Assembly (NCBI GenBank): GCA_947574255.1
Contig: CANPJT010000004.1
Location: 1 to 50,389 of the forward strand
Reading direction: 5' to 3'
Source: an uncultured Mycoplasmatota bacterium
Lineage (GTDB): Bacteria; Bacillota_I; Bacilli_A; RF39; UBA660
DNA length: 50,389 nucleotides
Below, in pieces: positions 16,300 through 25,624 of the stretch. The notes beneath the pieces were generated by a model that saw nothing but the letters and a program-made list of their open reading frames with translations, was not told the origin of the DNA and did no database searches. Each line of letters starts with the position of its first letter. Position 1 is the first letter of the stretch. The position numbers and the translations under genes are program-made.

Positions 16300-16960
16300 A
16301 ATTTTACGTTTTACTTCTCCAAAAAGTAAAAGGAATTTTTTTCATATAAATATTGTATTTTTTAAGTATCTTTTCATAAGCTCTTAAATAACTTTATAAC
16401 CTTTATTTATGTAGTTTATAGCATTTTTATTTTTAGAAGATGTTCACATATATTTTTGTTTTTTGATACTCTTCTTCATTAATATCTAAACCTAATAACA
16501 ATCGATTTTCAAAAGAAGTACTTTGTGCTTTTTTCATAACCGCCTCAAAATATTCAGTAAAATGTGTATCCATTCCAATGATACTTAGTTTTTTTACTTC
16601 TTCTAAATATCTTTCTGTTGGAGAAGTTATAATCCCATTATTAAAGTTATAACCATTTTAACTGGAATCCAGCTAAAAGCGAATTGAATAGTGAAATTAC
16701 ACTTTCTATATATTCATTTTTACTTATTTGTACTAACATATCATTAACCTCTTGGGATGAATGAATATTTGCCATACGCTCTATAGGAACAGAAGTATTA
16801 AATTGAGTATTTAGCTGTTGTTTTAAACCTAATAGTAAAGTATTAACAAAATCTAAAATAAAATACCTAAAAATAAAGAATTTTCATTAAAAACTAAATT
16901 TTTATCATATAAAAACTACGTTTCTTTTGTCAAGTAACGAGGTTCAAATCATATTTAATT
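16300..16960 (-). pseudogene. Decayed gene with several frameshifts, family unknown
   Basis: The minus strand carries protein-like sequence broken into frames. One piece, from about 16880 to 16660, contains NTSVPIERMANIHSSQEV and stops after LLAGFQLKWL. A second frame continues from about 16660 with NGYNFNNGIITSPTERYLEE and ends DINEEEYQKTKIYVNIF near 16437. Further pieces appear on both sides (FEPRYLTKE near 16940; INYINKGYK and YEKILKKYNIY nearer 16350). Joined, this makes roughly 200 residues. At least three frameshifts or stops are needed, so it is dead unless the sequence is wrong. I do not recognise the parent family. It lies between the pilus ATPase and the prepilin peptidase. Confidence 0.6.
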
Positions 16961-16966
16961 GATTTT

Positions 16967-17716
16967 TTAAATGAAATAAGAAAGATATTGAAATTTTTCA
17001 TAAAAGAAAAAAATTAAAAATAAACTACTAACCAAAAATGGCCCAAAGGGTACTTCGCTATCTTTCTTTAAAGCAATAGTTGCAACAGCATAAGGAAGTG
17101 CTATAAATGTTGATAAAACTAATGATATCATCATAAATTTATATCCTAATATCATTCCTGTAATAAACATAAATTTAATGTCGCCACCTCCTAAAGACTC
17201 CTTTTTAAAAATAGTATTTCCTAGTTGGCGAATTAATAGCATTGTTAAAAAAGACAATATTCCGCTAATTATAGCAAATAAAGCTTCAGACAAATCATAA
17301 TAATACCACTTTAAAATAAATATCAGAATAAAAGATATAACAAGTGGCGAATCTAAAATAATCATATACTGAAAATCTGTTATAAATATTAAAATGATTA
17401 ATGAAGAGATTATTAAAGAAATGAAAAAATTATAAGAAATTCCAAATTTCCAATAGCAAATTAAAAACAAAGTACCTGTTAATAATTCATATAATAAGTA
17501 TTTTATACTTAATTTTTTATGACATTGATGACATTCTCCTCTTAGTATTAGAAAAGATATAATTGGAATTAATTCATACCATTTTAAAACATGCTTACAA
17601 TAAGTACAATGGCTTCTTGGTCTAATTAAAGATTGATTATTTGGAATTCTTGTTCCAACCACAAAGAAAAATGAGCCAAAAATTGCTCCTATAATAAACA
17701 TTAATAAATATATCAT
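16967..17716 (-). CDS. Prepilin leader peptidase/N-methyltransferase
   Basis: 249 residues, multi-span membrane protein of the A24 aspartic protease family (PilD/ComC). The N-terminal cytoplasmic loop carries two zinc-binding CxxC pairs (Cys 37/40 and 62/65) as in full-length enzymes. The catalytic Asp residues are in FITDFQYM near residue 108 and in GGGDIKFM near residue 178. It cleaves and N-methylates type IV prepilins. AGGGGG precedes the ATG. It follows the PilC gene by 16 bases in the same operon. Confidence 0.9.
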   Translation of the reverse strand: MIYLLMFIIGAIFGSFFFVVGTRIPNNQSLIRPRSHCTYCKHVLKWYELIPIISFLILRGECHQCHKKLSIKYLLYELLTGTLFLICYWKFGISYNFFISLIISSLIILIFITDFQYMIILDSPLVISFILIFILKWYYYDLSEALFAIISGILSFLTMLLIRQLGNTIFKKESLGGGDIKFMFITGMILGYKFMMISLVLSTFIALPYAVATIALKKDSEVPFGPFLVSSLFLIFFFYEKFQYLSYFI

Positions 17717-17732
17717 AACGTCCCCCTAACTA

Positions 17733-19301
17733 CTAAGATTCAAGTTGGCTCATTAATCCAAACATTGGTACTATTACTGCCAATATTATAATTCCTACTA
17801 CCAATGCTAACGATGAAATCAATATTGGTTCGATAAAAGATTTTAAATTATTTACAATACTTTTATGCATTTCAGCATAATAGTCGCTTACCTTTTTCAT
17901 CATTTCAGCAAGCTGACCAGTAGATTCTCCTGTTACTAGCATATAATATGCCACATCAGGAATCGCCCAATGATCTTTAAAAGATGTAGATATTTTATCT
18001 CCTTTAACAATATTATTTACTGTTTCTTCCATAATTTCACGATATATTTCATTATTAGTTATTTTGCTTAAAATATCCATACTATCTGTTATAAAAACAT
18101 TATTTGCTAGTAAGGATGAAAATGTTTTAGTGAATATTGTCATTTCTTTATATATAATTATTTTACTAATAACCGGCATATGCATTAAAGCAAATTGAAT
18201 ATTTCTTCTAAAAGCTTTAATTTTTCTATAACATAAGCAAAATACTATAATAATTCCAAGTATTATTAAACCTAAAATTAATATATTTGCCTTTAAAAAA
18301 TTACTTAAATTGATAATAAAAACTGTTAAACCATTTATTTGGGCATTAGATTCTTCGTATATTTTTACAAATTGTGGTATTACATACATTAAGATAAATG
18401 TAATAACAGCAGTAGCGAATACCATAATAATTGTTGGATAGGTAATAGCACTAATCATTTGTTTTCTTGTTTTTTCAACATCTTCATAATAATTAGCCAT
18501 ATCAGTTAAAGTTGCTTCTAACTCTCCTGTTGCTTCTGCTGCTCTTATCATATTAATTAATAAAGCTGGAAACATGGTTCCTTGCTTTTCTAATGCTTTA
18601 GAAAAAGCCTCTCCCATTGTTAATTCATAAATAATGGATTGAAATGCTTTACGATAACGTTTTTTATTACGCATTTGATTATTTAAAATTTTTATAGATT
18701 CTGTTAAAGAGATACCACTTTTTATATAAGTTGAAAGTTGAGTTAACCAAAATAACAAATCCTTATTTGACATCTTAACTCCAAATAAACTCGCATCTCC
18801 ATAAAGAAATTCAATATATTTGCTATTTTTTATTTCATACACGATATAAGATTCTTGGACTAAAAAAGTATTTACATCTAATTTAGAATAGCCATTTATA
18901 GTTCCAGTTTCTATTTTTCCTTCTTTATTTTTCGCACGATACCAATAAACCTTTGGAGTTTTACTTCTTTCAGTTGTATCTTTTTGTAAGTCATCAAGCA
19001 GTTTCAAACGCATTTTTTCTAATTTAGCGTTTTGCCGTTTACCACTCAATGAATTATTATATTTTTCTTGTTTTAAACGTTTTTTTTCTTCTTTAGTCAT
19101 TTTATTAGACCCCTTTTCTTTTGTTTTTTTTCTTAGTAACATTCTCCAAATATCTATTAAAAAAAACTTAATCCCCTTAATTGAAAAAATAAAAATATCT
19201 AAAATAACTAAAAATATAAATTTGAAAGACATAAAAAAGCCAATACCAGGAAGTTTTAAGACGTTTACTTTGTTCTTTTTAATAGAATTATTTTCTGTCA
19301 C
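17733..19301 (-). CDS. Type II secretion F-domain protein (PilC/ComGB)
   Basis: 522 residues, starting GTG with GAGAGGAAAA upstream. Two T2SS-F domains occupy roughly residues 175-520, with the usual membrane segments (TIIMVFATAVITFILMYVIP; ILISSLALVVGIIILAVIVP) and the repeated GE-F motifs (MGEAFSKAL; TGESTGQLAEMM). This is the inner-membrane platform of a type IV or competence pilus. Odd: ~120 extra N-terminal residues contain a hydrophobic stretch (FIFLVILDIFIFSI) and a very Lys-rich linker before the YWYRAKNKEGK entry of the normal protein. Confidence 0.87.
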   Translation of the reverse strand: MTENNSIKKNKVNVLKLPGIGFFMSFKFIFLVILDIFIFSIKGIKFFLIDIWRMLLRKKTKEKGSNKMTKEEKKRLKQEKYNNSLSGKRQNAKLEKMRLKLLDDLQKDTTERSKTPKVYWYRAKNKEGKIETGTINGYSKLDVNTFLVQESYIVYEIKNSKYIEFLYGDASLFGVKMSNKDLLFWLTQLSTYIKSGISLTESIKILNNQMRNKKRYRKAFQSIIYELTMGEAFSKALEKQGTMFPALLINMIRAAEATGELEATLTDMANYYEDVEKTRKQMISAITYPTIIMVFATAVITFILMYVIPQFVKIYEESNAQINGLTVFIINLSNFLKANILILGLIILGIIIVFCLCYRKIKAFRRNIQFALMHMPVISKIIIYKEMTIFTKTFSSLLANNVFITDSMDILSKITNNEIYREIMEETVNNIVKGDKISTSFKDHWAIPDVAYYMLVTGESTGQLAEMMKKVSDYYAEMHKSIVNNLKSFIEPILISSLALVVGIIILAVIVPMFGLMSQLES

Positions 19302-19412
19302 ATATTATTTTCCTCTCTACTCTCTTTAATATATAAAAATTATAACATATTTTTTCTTTATAAAAAAGAAATAAATCAGCTAAAATGCATAAAATATAGT
19401 AAGGTGATATAA

Positions 19413-19700
19413 ATGTATAATGGTTTAAGTATAACAAAAGGACTAAGTTTTATGAAAATTATCGGTGGTCTTTCTAAAACGTTACAAGTTGCCAATCAAA
19501 TTATTCCTTTATATCAAAAAGCTAAACCTGTTATTATTAATGCTAAAAATATGCTAGGAGTTTTAAAAGAATTTAATAAATCAAGTGAAAGTACCAATAA
19601 TAACATTAATAAAAGTAGCAATAATAATATAAATCTTACTGAAAAGAATTTGGCTAATTCCAAAGAAAAAATGTCAGCTTCGCCAACATTCTTTTTATAA
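19413..19700 (+). CDS. YqfQ/VrrA-like small protein
   Basis: 95 residues. The first 60 (GLSFMKIIGGLSKTLQVAN, then IIPLYQKAKPVIINAKNML) resemble the conserved core of the YqfQ/VrrA family. The tail is Asn/Ser-rich low complexity, as in VrrA. In Bacillus yqfQ also lies near trmK, sigA and dnaG, which supports the call. AAGGTGAT is 5 bases before the ATG. No function is established. Its stop overlaps the convergent trmK stop by 6 bases, within a terminator hairpin. Confidence 0.6.
   Translation: MYNGLSITKGLSFMKIIGGLSKTLQVANQIIPLYQKAKPVIINAKNMLGVLKEFNKSSESTNNNINKSSNNNINLTEKNLANSKEKMSASPTFFL
19666..19697. terminator. Bidirectional terminator over the yqfQ/trmK 3' ends
   Basis: AATGTCAGC (19670-19678) and GCCAACATT (19682-19690) pair around a TTC loop (with G-U pairs on the minus-strand transcript), flanked by an A-run and a T-run. 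Confidence 0.6.
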
Positions 19701-20342
19701 ATACTTTCTTAATAACTTTTTTTTAATCAAAATCTTTATTTTTTCTTTTGTGTTTTTAGAATTTTTTAACTTTTTGGTAATATTATCTAATTCTAAAGCT
19801 AAATAATTATAATAATCTTTATTATTAATATCATACTTACCAAAGTTTTTTTCTCTCAATTTTAAAGAAGTATATTTTTTAGTATAAAGCCCTATTACAT
19901 AATAGTGTTTTTTTTCATATACAACTTTCTCTTGTTGTAAATAAAAACCTTTTTTTCTTAAGTTTATTCTTAACTTTTTTAAATCATTATTTGATTGAAT
20001 AACTAACTTTTTTATAGGAAATTTCTCAATATGATCAATAATATTTAATATGGTATGACTCCCCATTCCGGAAAGTACTAGTGTATTTATTTCATAATCT
20101 GAAACATTTAATAAACCATCTGATAAATAAGTGGAAATTTTTTGTTCTAAATGTTTACTCTTGATATTATTTTGAGCTATTTTTAAAGCATTTTTATTTA
20201 TGTCTGTTGCAATTACTTTTTGGCATAAATTGTTTTCTGTTAAAAAAATTGATAAATAAGCATGATCACAACCAATATCTGCAACTTTATCAGTTTTATC
20301 AATAAAGGTTGCAATCATATTTAAGCGTTTACTTTTCATCAA
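19695..20342 (-). CDS. trmK: tRNA (adenine(22)-N1)-methyltransferase
   Basis: 215 residues, class I SAM methyltransferase. DIGCDHAYL near residue 19 is the SAM motif I with the family-typical CDHAYL, and LSGMGSHTI corresponds to the family's GMGG-like loop. TrmK makes m1A22 in tRNA of Gram-positive bacteria. It overlaps rpoD by 4 bases and so belongs to the dnaG-rpoD-trmK operon, as in Bacillus. Confidence 0.88.
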   Translation of the reverse strand: MMKSKRLNMIATFIDKTDKVADIGCDHAYLSIFLTENNLCQKVIATDINKNALKIAQNNIKSKHLEQKISTYLSDGLLNVSDYEINTLVLSGMGSHTILNIIDHIEKFPIKKLVIQSNNDLKKLRINLRKKGFYLQQEKVVYEKKHYYVIGLYTKKYTSLKLREKNFGKYDINNKDYYNYLALELDNITKKLKNSKNTKEKIKILIKKKLLRKYL

Positions 20343-21433
20343 TCAGATAAAAAATCCTTTAATTTTTTAGCACGAGATGGATGTCTTAGTTTACGTAATG
20401 CTTTGGCTTCAATTTGACGAATTCGTTCACGAGTAACATTAAATTTTCTGCCTACTTCTTCTAATGTATGACTAGTTCCATCAATTAGTCCGAAACGTAG
20501 TTCTAATACTTCTTGTTCACGTTCTTGTAAAGTTTCTAAAACTGATTTTATTTCTTCTTTTAATATTTCGTTTGTTGCATATTCTTCAGGAGTCATCGTA
20601 TTAACATCTTTAACAAAATCTCCCAAATGAGAATCATCCTCTTCTCCAATTGGCGTTTCTAAGGAAACAGGATCTTGACTTATTTTGATTACTTCACGTA
20701 CCTTTTCTACTGTAATACCCATTTTTTTAGCTATTTCTTCTTCACTTGGTTCTCTATTTAATTCAAGCGTTAATTGTCTTTGAATTCTAGCCATTTTATT
20801 AATTGTTTCAACCATATGAACTGGAACCCGAATCGTACGTGCTTGATCTGCTAGAGCACGCGTAATAGCTTGTCTAATCCACCAAGTTGCATAAGTTGAA
20901 AATTTAAATCCTTTATCATAATCAAATTTGTCAACTGCTTTCATTAAGCCAATGTTTCCTTCTTGTATTAAATCTAAAAACAGTAAACCTCTTCCAACAT
21001 AACGTTTAGCAATACTAACAACTAAACGAAGATTAGATTCGGCTAAAATATTTTTTGCCATTTCATCTCCTGTCGCAGCTCTTTTTGATAAATCAAGTTC
21101 TTCTTCAGCAGATAAAAGACTAATTTTACCTATCTCTTTTAAATACATACGAACAGGATCATTTATATTAACATCTTTCGTAATTTCATCATCATTAAGA
21201 ATTAATGGTTCATCCTTGGTTAAAGTTTTCTCGCTATCTCCACTTTCTTCATCATCTGAAACAATCTCAATATTATTCTCGATGAAAATATTATATAATT
21301 CATCTAATGAATCATTATCTACATCCAATCCTTTTAAACTTTCTGCTAATTGTTCAAAAGTTATAACTCCTTTTTCTTTTCCTAACTTTAATAACTCATC
21401 TTTTCTTTCTTCAAATGTTTTAATAACTTTCAC
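20339..21433 (-). CDS. rpoD: Housekeeping RNA polymerase sigma factor
   Basis: 364 residues, the short Gram-positive SigA form. Region 1.2 ([13 protein letters not shown]), region 2 ([19 protein letters not shown], then [13 protein letters not shown] for -10 recognition and melting), region 3, and region 4 HTH ([20 protein letters not shown]) are all present. It starts with GTG, overlaps dnaG by 14 bases and has AAGGAAG about 8 bases upstream. It recognises the TTGACA/TATAAT promoters seen in this window. Confidence 0.97.
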   Translation of the reverse strand: MKVIKTFEERKDELLKLGKEKGVITFEQLAESLKGLDVDNDSLDELYNIFIENNIEIVSDDEESGDSEKTLTKDEPLILNDDEITKDVNINDPVRMYLKEIGKISLLSAEEELDLSKRAATGDEMAKNILAESNLRLVVSIAKRYVGRGLLFLDLIQEGNIGLMKAVDKFDYDKGFKFSTYATWWIRQAITRALADQARTIRVPVHMVETINKMARIQRQLTLELNREPSEEEIAKKMGITVEKVREVIKISQDPVSLETPIGEEDDSHLGDFVKDVNTMTPEEYATNEILKEEIKSVLETLQEREQEVLELRFGLIDGTSHTLEEVGRKFNVTRERIRQIEAKALRKLRHPSRAKKLKDFLSD

Positions 21434-23165
21434 TTTCTACACTTCCTTTTTTTATTTCTACAAGTTTTTCTGCTAACTCTATTTTTTTGTTTGGATCAAA
21501 TTCATTTTTTAATTTTTCTTTTAAACGCTTTATTTCATCGTCTTCAATTCTTTTTTTTAGTTTTTTTAATAATTCATCCATAGCACTTTCTGTTATATCC
21601 TTTATATCTACACTCTCTATTATATCCATAATTTCTTTTTTTACATTCGTAGTTTCAGCATAAGCAATAAAATCCGCTATATTTATATTTTTATGAGTTT
21701 CATAATAATATAGTATTTCACTTGCTATTAACCGCTCTTTTTTTGTCGGAAAAATACCTAATCTAGTTTGATATAATTTTATATAGATTTTATCATTCAT
21801 CATAAAATAAAGAATTTCGTCTACCAGCTTTTCGTATAAGCTTTTTCTTTTTTTATTTTGTTCATCTGGAATTATTTTTCTTTTATCTTTTCCTTCTGTT
21901 TTTAATTGCTCCTTTAAAACAGCATAAGAGATATTATAATCATTACTTAACTTTTGTAAAGTAACTTCTTTTAAAATTTCATCATTATTATTTTTTAAAT
22001 TTTCTATTACAGATTTTATATATTCAGATAAATCTACTGTTGAATTTAAATTTTTATTTTTTTTCAAATAATTTAATTTGAAATCCATAAAAGATATGGC
22101 ACTTTTTATATTTTCTTCAATAGCATCAATTTTAAATTTTAAAATATACTCATCTGGATCTTTAGCTCCATTTAATCTCACAATATGAATATCTAGACCT
22201 TCTTCTTCTAAAATATTTCCGATTCGATAAGTTGCAGTTTCTCCAGCATCATCATTATCTAACATTAAAATAATTTTAGCTCGTAATTTTTTTAAAGATT
22301 TTACTTGTTCTTTAGTAATTCCTGTTCCCATTAAGGCAATAACATTTTTAATGCCGTTGGCGTACATTCTAATTGCATCCATATTGCCTTCAACTAAAAT
22401 AACTTCTTTTTTAAGTCTTATTGAATCTTTAGCTCGATGATAATTATATAAGATGTTTCCCTTTTTAAAAATGTAAGTTTCTTTCGTATTTAAATATTTT
22501 GGTTTTATATCATTTAAATAACAACGAGCTGTAAAACCTATAACTTTTCCTTCTAAATCATGAATTGGAAATATTATCCTATTTTGAAAAGTATCATTAA
22601 TTATTTGTCCATTTTTATTAATCAATCCTAAATTAATAAGCATAGTTTCTGCATAACCTTTTTTTATTAATAAGCTAGCAAGTAAATTACCATCTAATGA
22701 TAAACCAATGTCAAAATCTTTTCGAACTATTTCATTTAAATTCCTCTCATTTAGATATTTAATAGCTTTATCTCCAGTTTCTGCATTTAAATTATTTTGA
22801 TATATTTTTAAAGCTAAATCCATAATAGTATATTCTTCTTTATTTTTTTCTTCTTTTGTAGTTCTAAGATTGTTTTTAATTCTAATTCCAGCTTTTTCGG
22901 CAATTAAACTTACAGCTTCACTAAAACTAATATTTAAATAATTTTCAACAAAAGTAAATACATTTCCAGCGGCACCACAAGAAAAGCATTTATATATTTG
23001 TCTTTCTTCTGAAACGCTCATACTTGGTGAATGGTCTTCGTGAAAAGGACATACTCCAAAATAGTTCTTTCCTTTTTGAGTTAATGGTATATAAGAGGAT
23101 ACTATGTCTATAATTGACACTGAACTGCGAATATTATTTATTTCATCTTGTGATATAAAAGCCAT
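21420..23165 (-). CDS. dnaG: DNA primase
   Basis: 581 residues. The N-terminal zinc-binding domain has C39, H42, C60 and C63 ([17 protein letters not shown]). The catalytic core carries the Toprim motifs [10 protein letters not shown] near residue 262 and LDNDDAGE near residue 310. The C-terminal ~130 residues form a helical domain that would contact the DnaB-type helicase. It makes RNA primers at the replication fork and heads the dnaG-rpoD-trmK operon. rpsU is not adjacent. Confidence 0.95.
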   Translation of the reverse strand: MAFISQDEINNIRSSVSIIDIVSSYIPLTQKGKNYFGVCPFHEDHSPSMSVSEERQIYKCFSCGAAGNVFTFVENYLNISFSEAVSLIAEKAGIRIKNNLRTTKEEKNKEEYTIMDLALKIYQNNLNAETGDKAIKYLNERNLNEIVRKDFDIGLSLDGNLLASLLIKKGYAETMLINLGLINKNGQIINDTFQNRIIFPIHDLEGKVIGFTARCYLNDIKPKYLNTKETYIFKKGNILYNYHRAKDSIRLKKEVILVEGNMDAIRMYANGIKNVIALMGTGITKEQVKSLKKLRAKIILMLDNDDAGETATYRIGNILEEEGLDIHIVRLNGAKDPDEYILKFKIDAIEENIKSAISFMDFKLNYLKKNKNLNSTVDLSEYIKSVIENLKNNNDEILKEVTLQKLSNDYNISYAVLKEQLKTEGKDKRKIIPDEQNKKRKSLYEKLVDEILYFMMNDKIYIKLYQTRLGIFPTKKERLIASEILYYYETHKNINIADFIAYAETTNVKKEIMDIIESVDIKDITESAMDELLKKLKKRIEDDEIKRLKEKLKNEFDPNKKIELAEKLVEIKKGSVESESY

Positions 23166-23225
23166 AAAATAGCCTCCTAATCTTATATATTACGTTAACT
23201 AGACAAATTTCCTTTTTTTTATATA

Positions 23226-23266
23226 AAAAAAATACAAATTTTGTCAAAAAAATTGTATTTTTTTAA
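23226..23266 (-). terminator. AT-rich terminator after the sortase gene
   Basis: AAATACAA and TTGTATTT face each other with long A and T flanks between sortase and dnaG, and both strands have a T-run. It would end the unit containing the sortase. Confidence 0.55.
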
Positions 23267-23754
23267 TTTTTTTCTAATTTTCCACTATATATAGCGGAAA
23301 TAATTAAATGTAAATCAGATGTATTTTTTTTACAAGTAACTAAAGATAAAGTTTTTGTATTATATCTATTTATAACCACATCTCCATCTTTTTTATCTTC
23401 ATAAATATTAACAATACGAAATAAATAAGTTTCATTGTTATAATTTATTTTTATTTCATCATTTATCTTTAATTTATCTAAATTTTTAAAATAACTTATT
23501 TTGGCATTTCCAGAATGAGAGGCTAAGATTATGTTAGCAGAATCATTATCTAAATCTGTTGACTTAGGGTGAAGATATAATCCGTATTTTAATTTATTAT
23601 ATTTAGAATTTTTTTTATAAACTTTAACTTTTAAATCTATATTAGCAATATTTAGTGTAGCATATTCATCTTCTGTAATTCGAAAAAAGTTTAAGTTAGA
23701 TAATAATAATGATAAAATTAAGCTTATTATTAAATAGTTATTTTTTATAAACAT
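23263..23754 (-). CDS. Sortase-like transpeptidase with an altered Arg site
   Basis: 163 residues with one N-terminal membrane segment (NYLIISLILSLLLSNL). The sortase barrel shows the catalytic His in ILASHSGN (about residue 80) and Cys in LSLVTCKK (about residue 140). The expected catalytic Arg in the strand after Cys (usually D-x-R-hydrophobic) appears as DLHLIIS, with His in its place. It is small for a class A to D sortase. It overlaps the upstream surface-protein gene by 17 bases, and that protein ends in a sorting signal, so this is very probably a dedicated pair. Attachment would be to the cell wall outside the membrane. Whether the His supports catalysis cannot be told from sequence. 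Confidence 0.75.
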   Translation of the reverse strand: MFIKNNYLIISLILSLLLSNLNFFRITEDEYATLNIANIDLKVKVYKKNSKYNKLKYGLYLHPKSTDLDNDSANIILASHSGNAKISYFKNLDKLKINDEIKINYNNETYLFRIVNIYEDKKDGDVVINRYNTKTLSLVTCKKNTSDLHLIISAIYSGKLEKN

Positions 23755-24634
23755 AAAAAATATTCCCTAGCAATAATAAAATAATTAACCAGTTAAAATT
23801 GTACTTTGCTGTACTAGGCATTTCTACTTCGATTTTATCTTCAATAAAAAATTCAGTATTATTATAATTTTCTTCTGTAACTTTCATTTCATCTATTATT
23901 TTAGGATATTCTCTTTTAACATATAAAATACTATCATCTTCACACATTCCATTATACCCTAAAACATTAGCACTTTCATTAGCAATCCAGTAATCAGCAG
24001 GCATACAATTATTTTTAGCTTTTAATTTTACCTGATATAAATCTTTTTCATTTAAAAATTCAACTCTATATCCTGATTCTATTTTTTTGATTTTTATATC
24101 ATCATTAAAAAAATCGAAATTATCTATTAAATGTTTATCAGTAATATCTAAATAATTGTTATATATAATATAATTAGGTATTTTATTTTCTTTAATTGTT
24201 TTCCTAACTTCTTCAATTTCATATTTAGCAAATTCACTACTATCACTATTTTTATTAACAATATCAACTGAATATTCATTTAAAGCTTCATATAATAAAT
24301 ATTGAGTCGCGAAATAAAATGCATCAGTAGTGTGATTTTGATATCCATACCCATAATACATAATCTTCGTCATTTTTTGATAAGTATTAAAATCCAATAA
24401 AATATTTCCTTTAGTATAATTTTTTCTTTCAAACATTGAAACATCAGGCTGAACATTATAGTAAGGTTTACCATCTTTAGTTATCTTATACATCTTTTGT
24501 TTAATAGTTCCTAAATATTTTTTAGTTAATGTAAAATTATAATTTGGATTTAATTCTAAATCAAGAACATCCGCTTTAACTACTTTAAAACTAACAAAAT
24601 TTAGAAGTACTAAAAATATTATTAACTTTTTCAT
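23738..24634 (-). CDS. Secreted surface protein with MPSTA sorting signal, thioester-domain-like
   Basis: 298 residues. Signal peptide MKKLIIFLVLLNFVSFKVVKA. The segment YYGYGYQNHTTDAFYFATQ around residues 93-111, followed by YLLYEAL, resembles the thioester (TQXA) domains of Gram-positive adhesins, where Gln of a TQ pair bonds to a Cys about 50 residues earlier. Here the expected Cys position (about PYYN, residues 57-60) has no Cys; the only two Cys lie later (NNCMPADYW; NGMCEDD) and may form a disulfide. The C-terminus has MPSTA, a hydrophobic helix and a YKK tail, a cell-wall sorting signal with MPSTA in place of LPxTG. GGAGATG precedes the ATG. The sortase gene follows with overlap. The thioester-domain link is tentative; the anchoring signal is clear. 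Confidence 0.65.
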   Translation of the reverse strand: MKKLIIFLVLLNFVSFKVVKADVLDLELNPNYNFTLTKKYLGTIKQKMYKITKDGKPYYNVQPDVSMFERKNYTKGNILLDFNTYQKMTKIMYYGYGYQNHTTDAFYFATQYLLYEALNEYSVDIVNKNSDSSEFAKYEIEEVRKTIKENKIPNYIIYNNYLDITDKHLIDNFDFFNDDIKIKKIESGYRVEFLNEKDLYQVKLKAKNNCMPADYWIANESANVLGYNGMCEDDSILYVKREYPKIIDEMKVTEENYNNTEFFIEDKIEVEMPSTAKYNFNWLIILLLLGNIFYVYKK

Positions 24635-24709
24635 ATTTCATCTCCAACTATTAGAAAGGTGTTAAAAAGAAGATAACATAAATATTAAATTCAAACAAAA
24701 AAGAGAATT

Positions 24710-25624
24710 TTATTTTCTCTTCAACTTTTTTAAATATTGGGAACTTTTAAAGTTTTTTTGAAATAATAAATTTAATAAAATAACTAAAAAATTAGCTAAA
24801 ATTATAGAAATATAAATTCCTTCTTGAAAATTTACTAGTAAAGAAAATGGTAAAATACTACAACCAAGCACAAGACTATAAAAAAATTTCATTTTTTTTG
24901 TATAAGGTGAATAATTAGATAATGTTGCAATAAATATTAATCCAAATAAGATACTTGAGGAAAACATATAAACTAATATTAAGGACATATCTTGTTTAAT
25001 AAAAGCATAAATAAATAAAGTTATTAAATATATCCCATAACTATAAAATGATATTTCTTTTTTATAATAATTATCTATCGCTAATATTATTAAAGATAAA
25101 ATAATTAAAAAAACACTAGTTGTATAAATACCACCTATTCCATATCCCAATAAAATATCTAAAATAGAATATTGAAATATCCCACTTTCTTCTATAACAT
25201 TTTGATAATTATAAGACTTAAAAACTATTAAAATTATTACTAAAAAAAGTTTAGCATAAGTTATTAAGTTAAAACTACTATCATTTTTTTTCAAAGATAA
25301 ATAATTATAAATAAATAGAAAAACACTTAGACATAAAAAATATAAGAAAAAATTGGTTTCAATTGGAATAATCATTGTAAACAATAAACTATAAAATTTA
25401 CTATTGAATAAATCTTTATTTTTCCAAAAATAATCAAATAAACAACCAATTAAAAAGCTTAATAATGGTAAAATAAAAATAAAAATCATCTCTGTTAAAG
25501 TACTATAGTCATTAATAAATGGAACCACTCCATTTTTATAAATCCCAAATATTATTAATAATATGAAAGATAAATAATACTTTTTAATTAAAGAAAATTT
25601 AGTTATTTTATGTAATCTACTCAT
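24710..25624 (-). CDS. RnfD-like membrane protein
   Basis: 304 residues with about ten membrane segments. LLGYGIGGIYTTSVFLIIL resembles the GGSIGETSALALLLG segment of RnfD/NqrB, and FIATLSNYSPYTKKMKFFY resembles its FFMATDPVTSP block. The usual flavin-attachment SGAT loop is not visible; EESGIFQYSI stands near its expected place. The GTG at 25633 overlaps the AGTAGGTGAT ribosome site, so ATG 25624 is preferred. It overlaps the RnfC-like gene. None of rnfA, B, E or G is present nearby. Could be a reduced ion-pump subunit or a membrane anchor for the RnfC-like protein. Confidence 0.6.
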   Translation of the reverse strand: MSRLHKITKFSLIKKYYLSFILLIIFGIYKNGVVPFINDYSTLTEMIFIFILPLLSFLIGCLFDYFWKNKDLFNSKFYSLLFTMIIPIETNFFLYFLCLSVFLFIYNYLSLKKNDSSFNLITYAKLFLVIILIVFKSYNYQNVIEESGIFQYSILDILLGYGIGGIYTTSVFLIILSLIILAIDNYYKKEISFYSYGIYLITLFIYAFIKQDMSLILVYMFSSSILFGLIFIATLSNYSPYTKKMKFFYSLVLGCSILPFSLLVNFQEGIYISIILANFLVILLNLLFQKNFKSSQYLKKLKRK

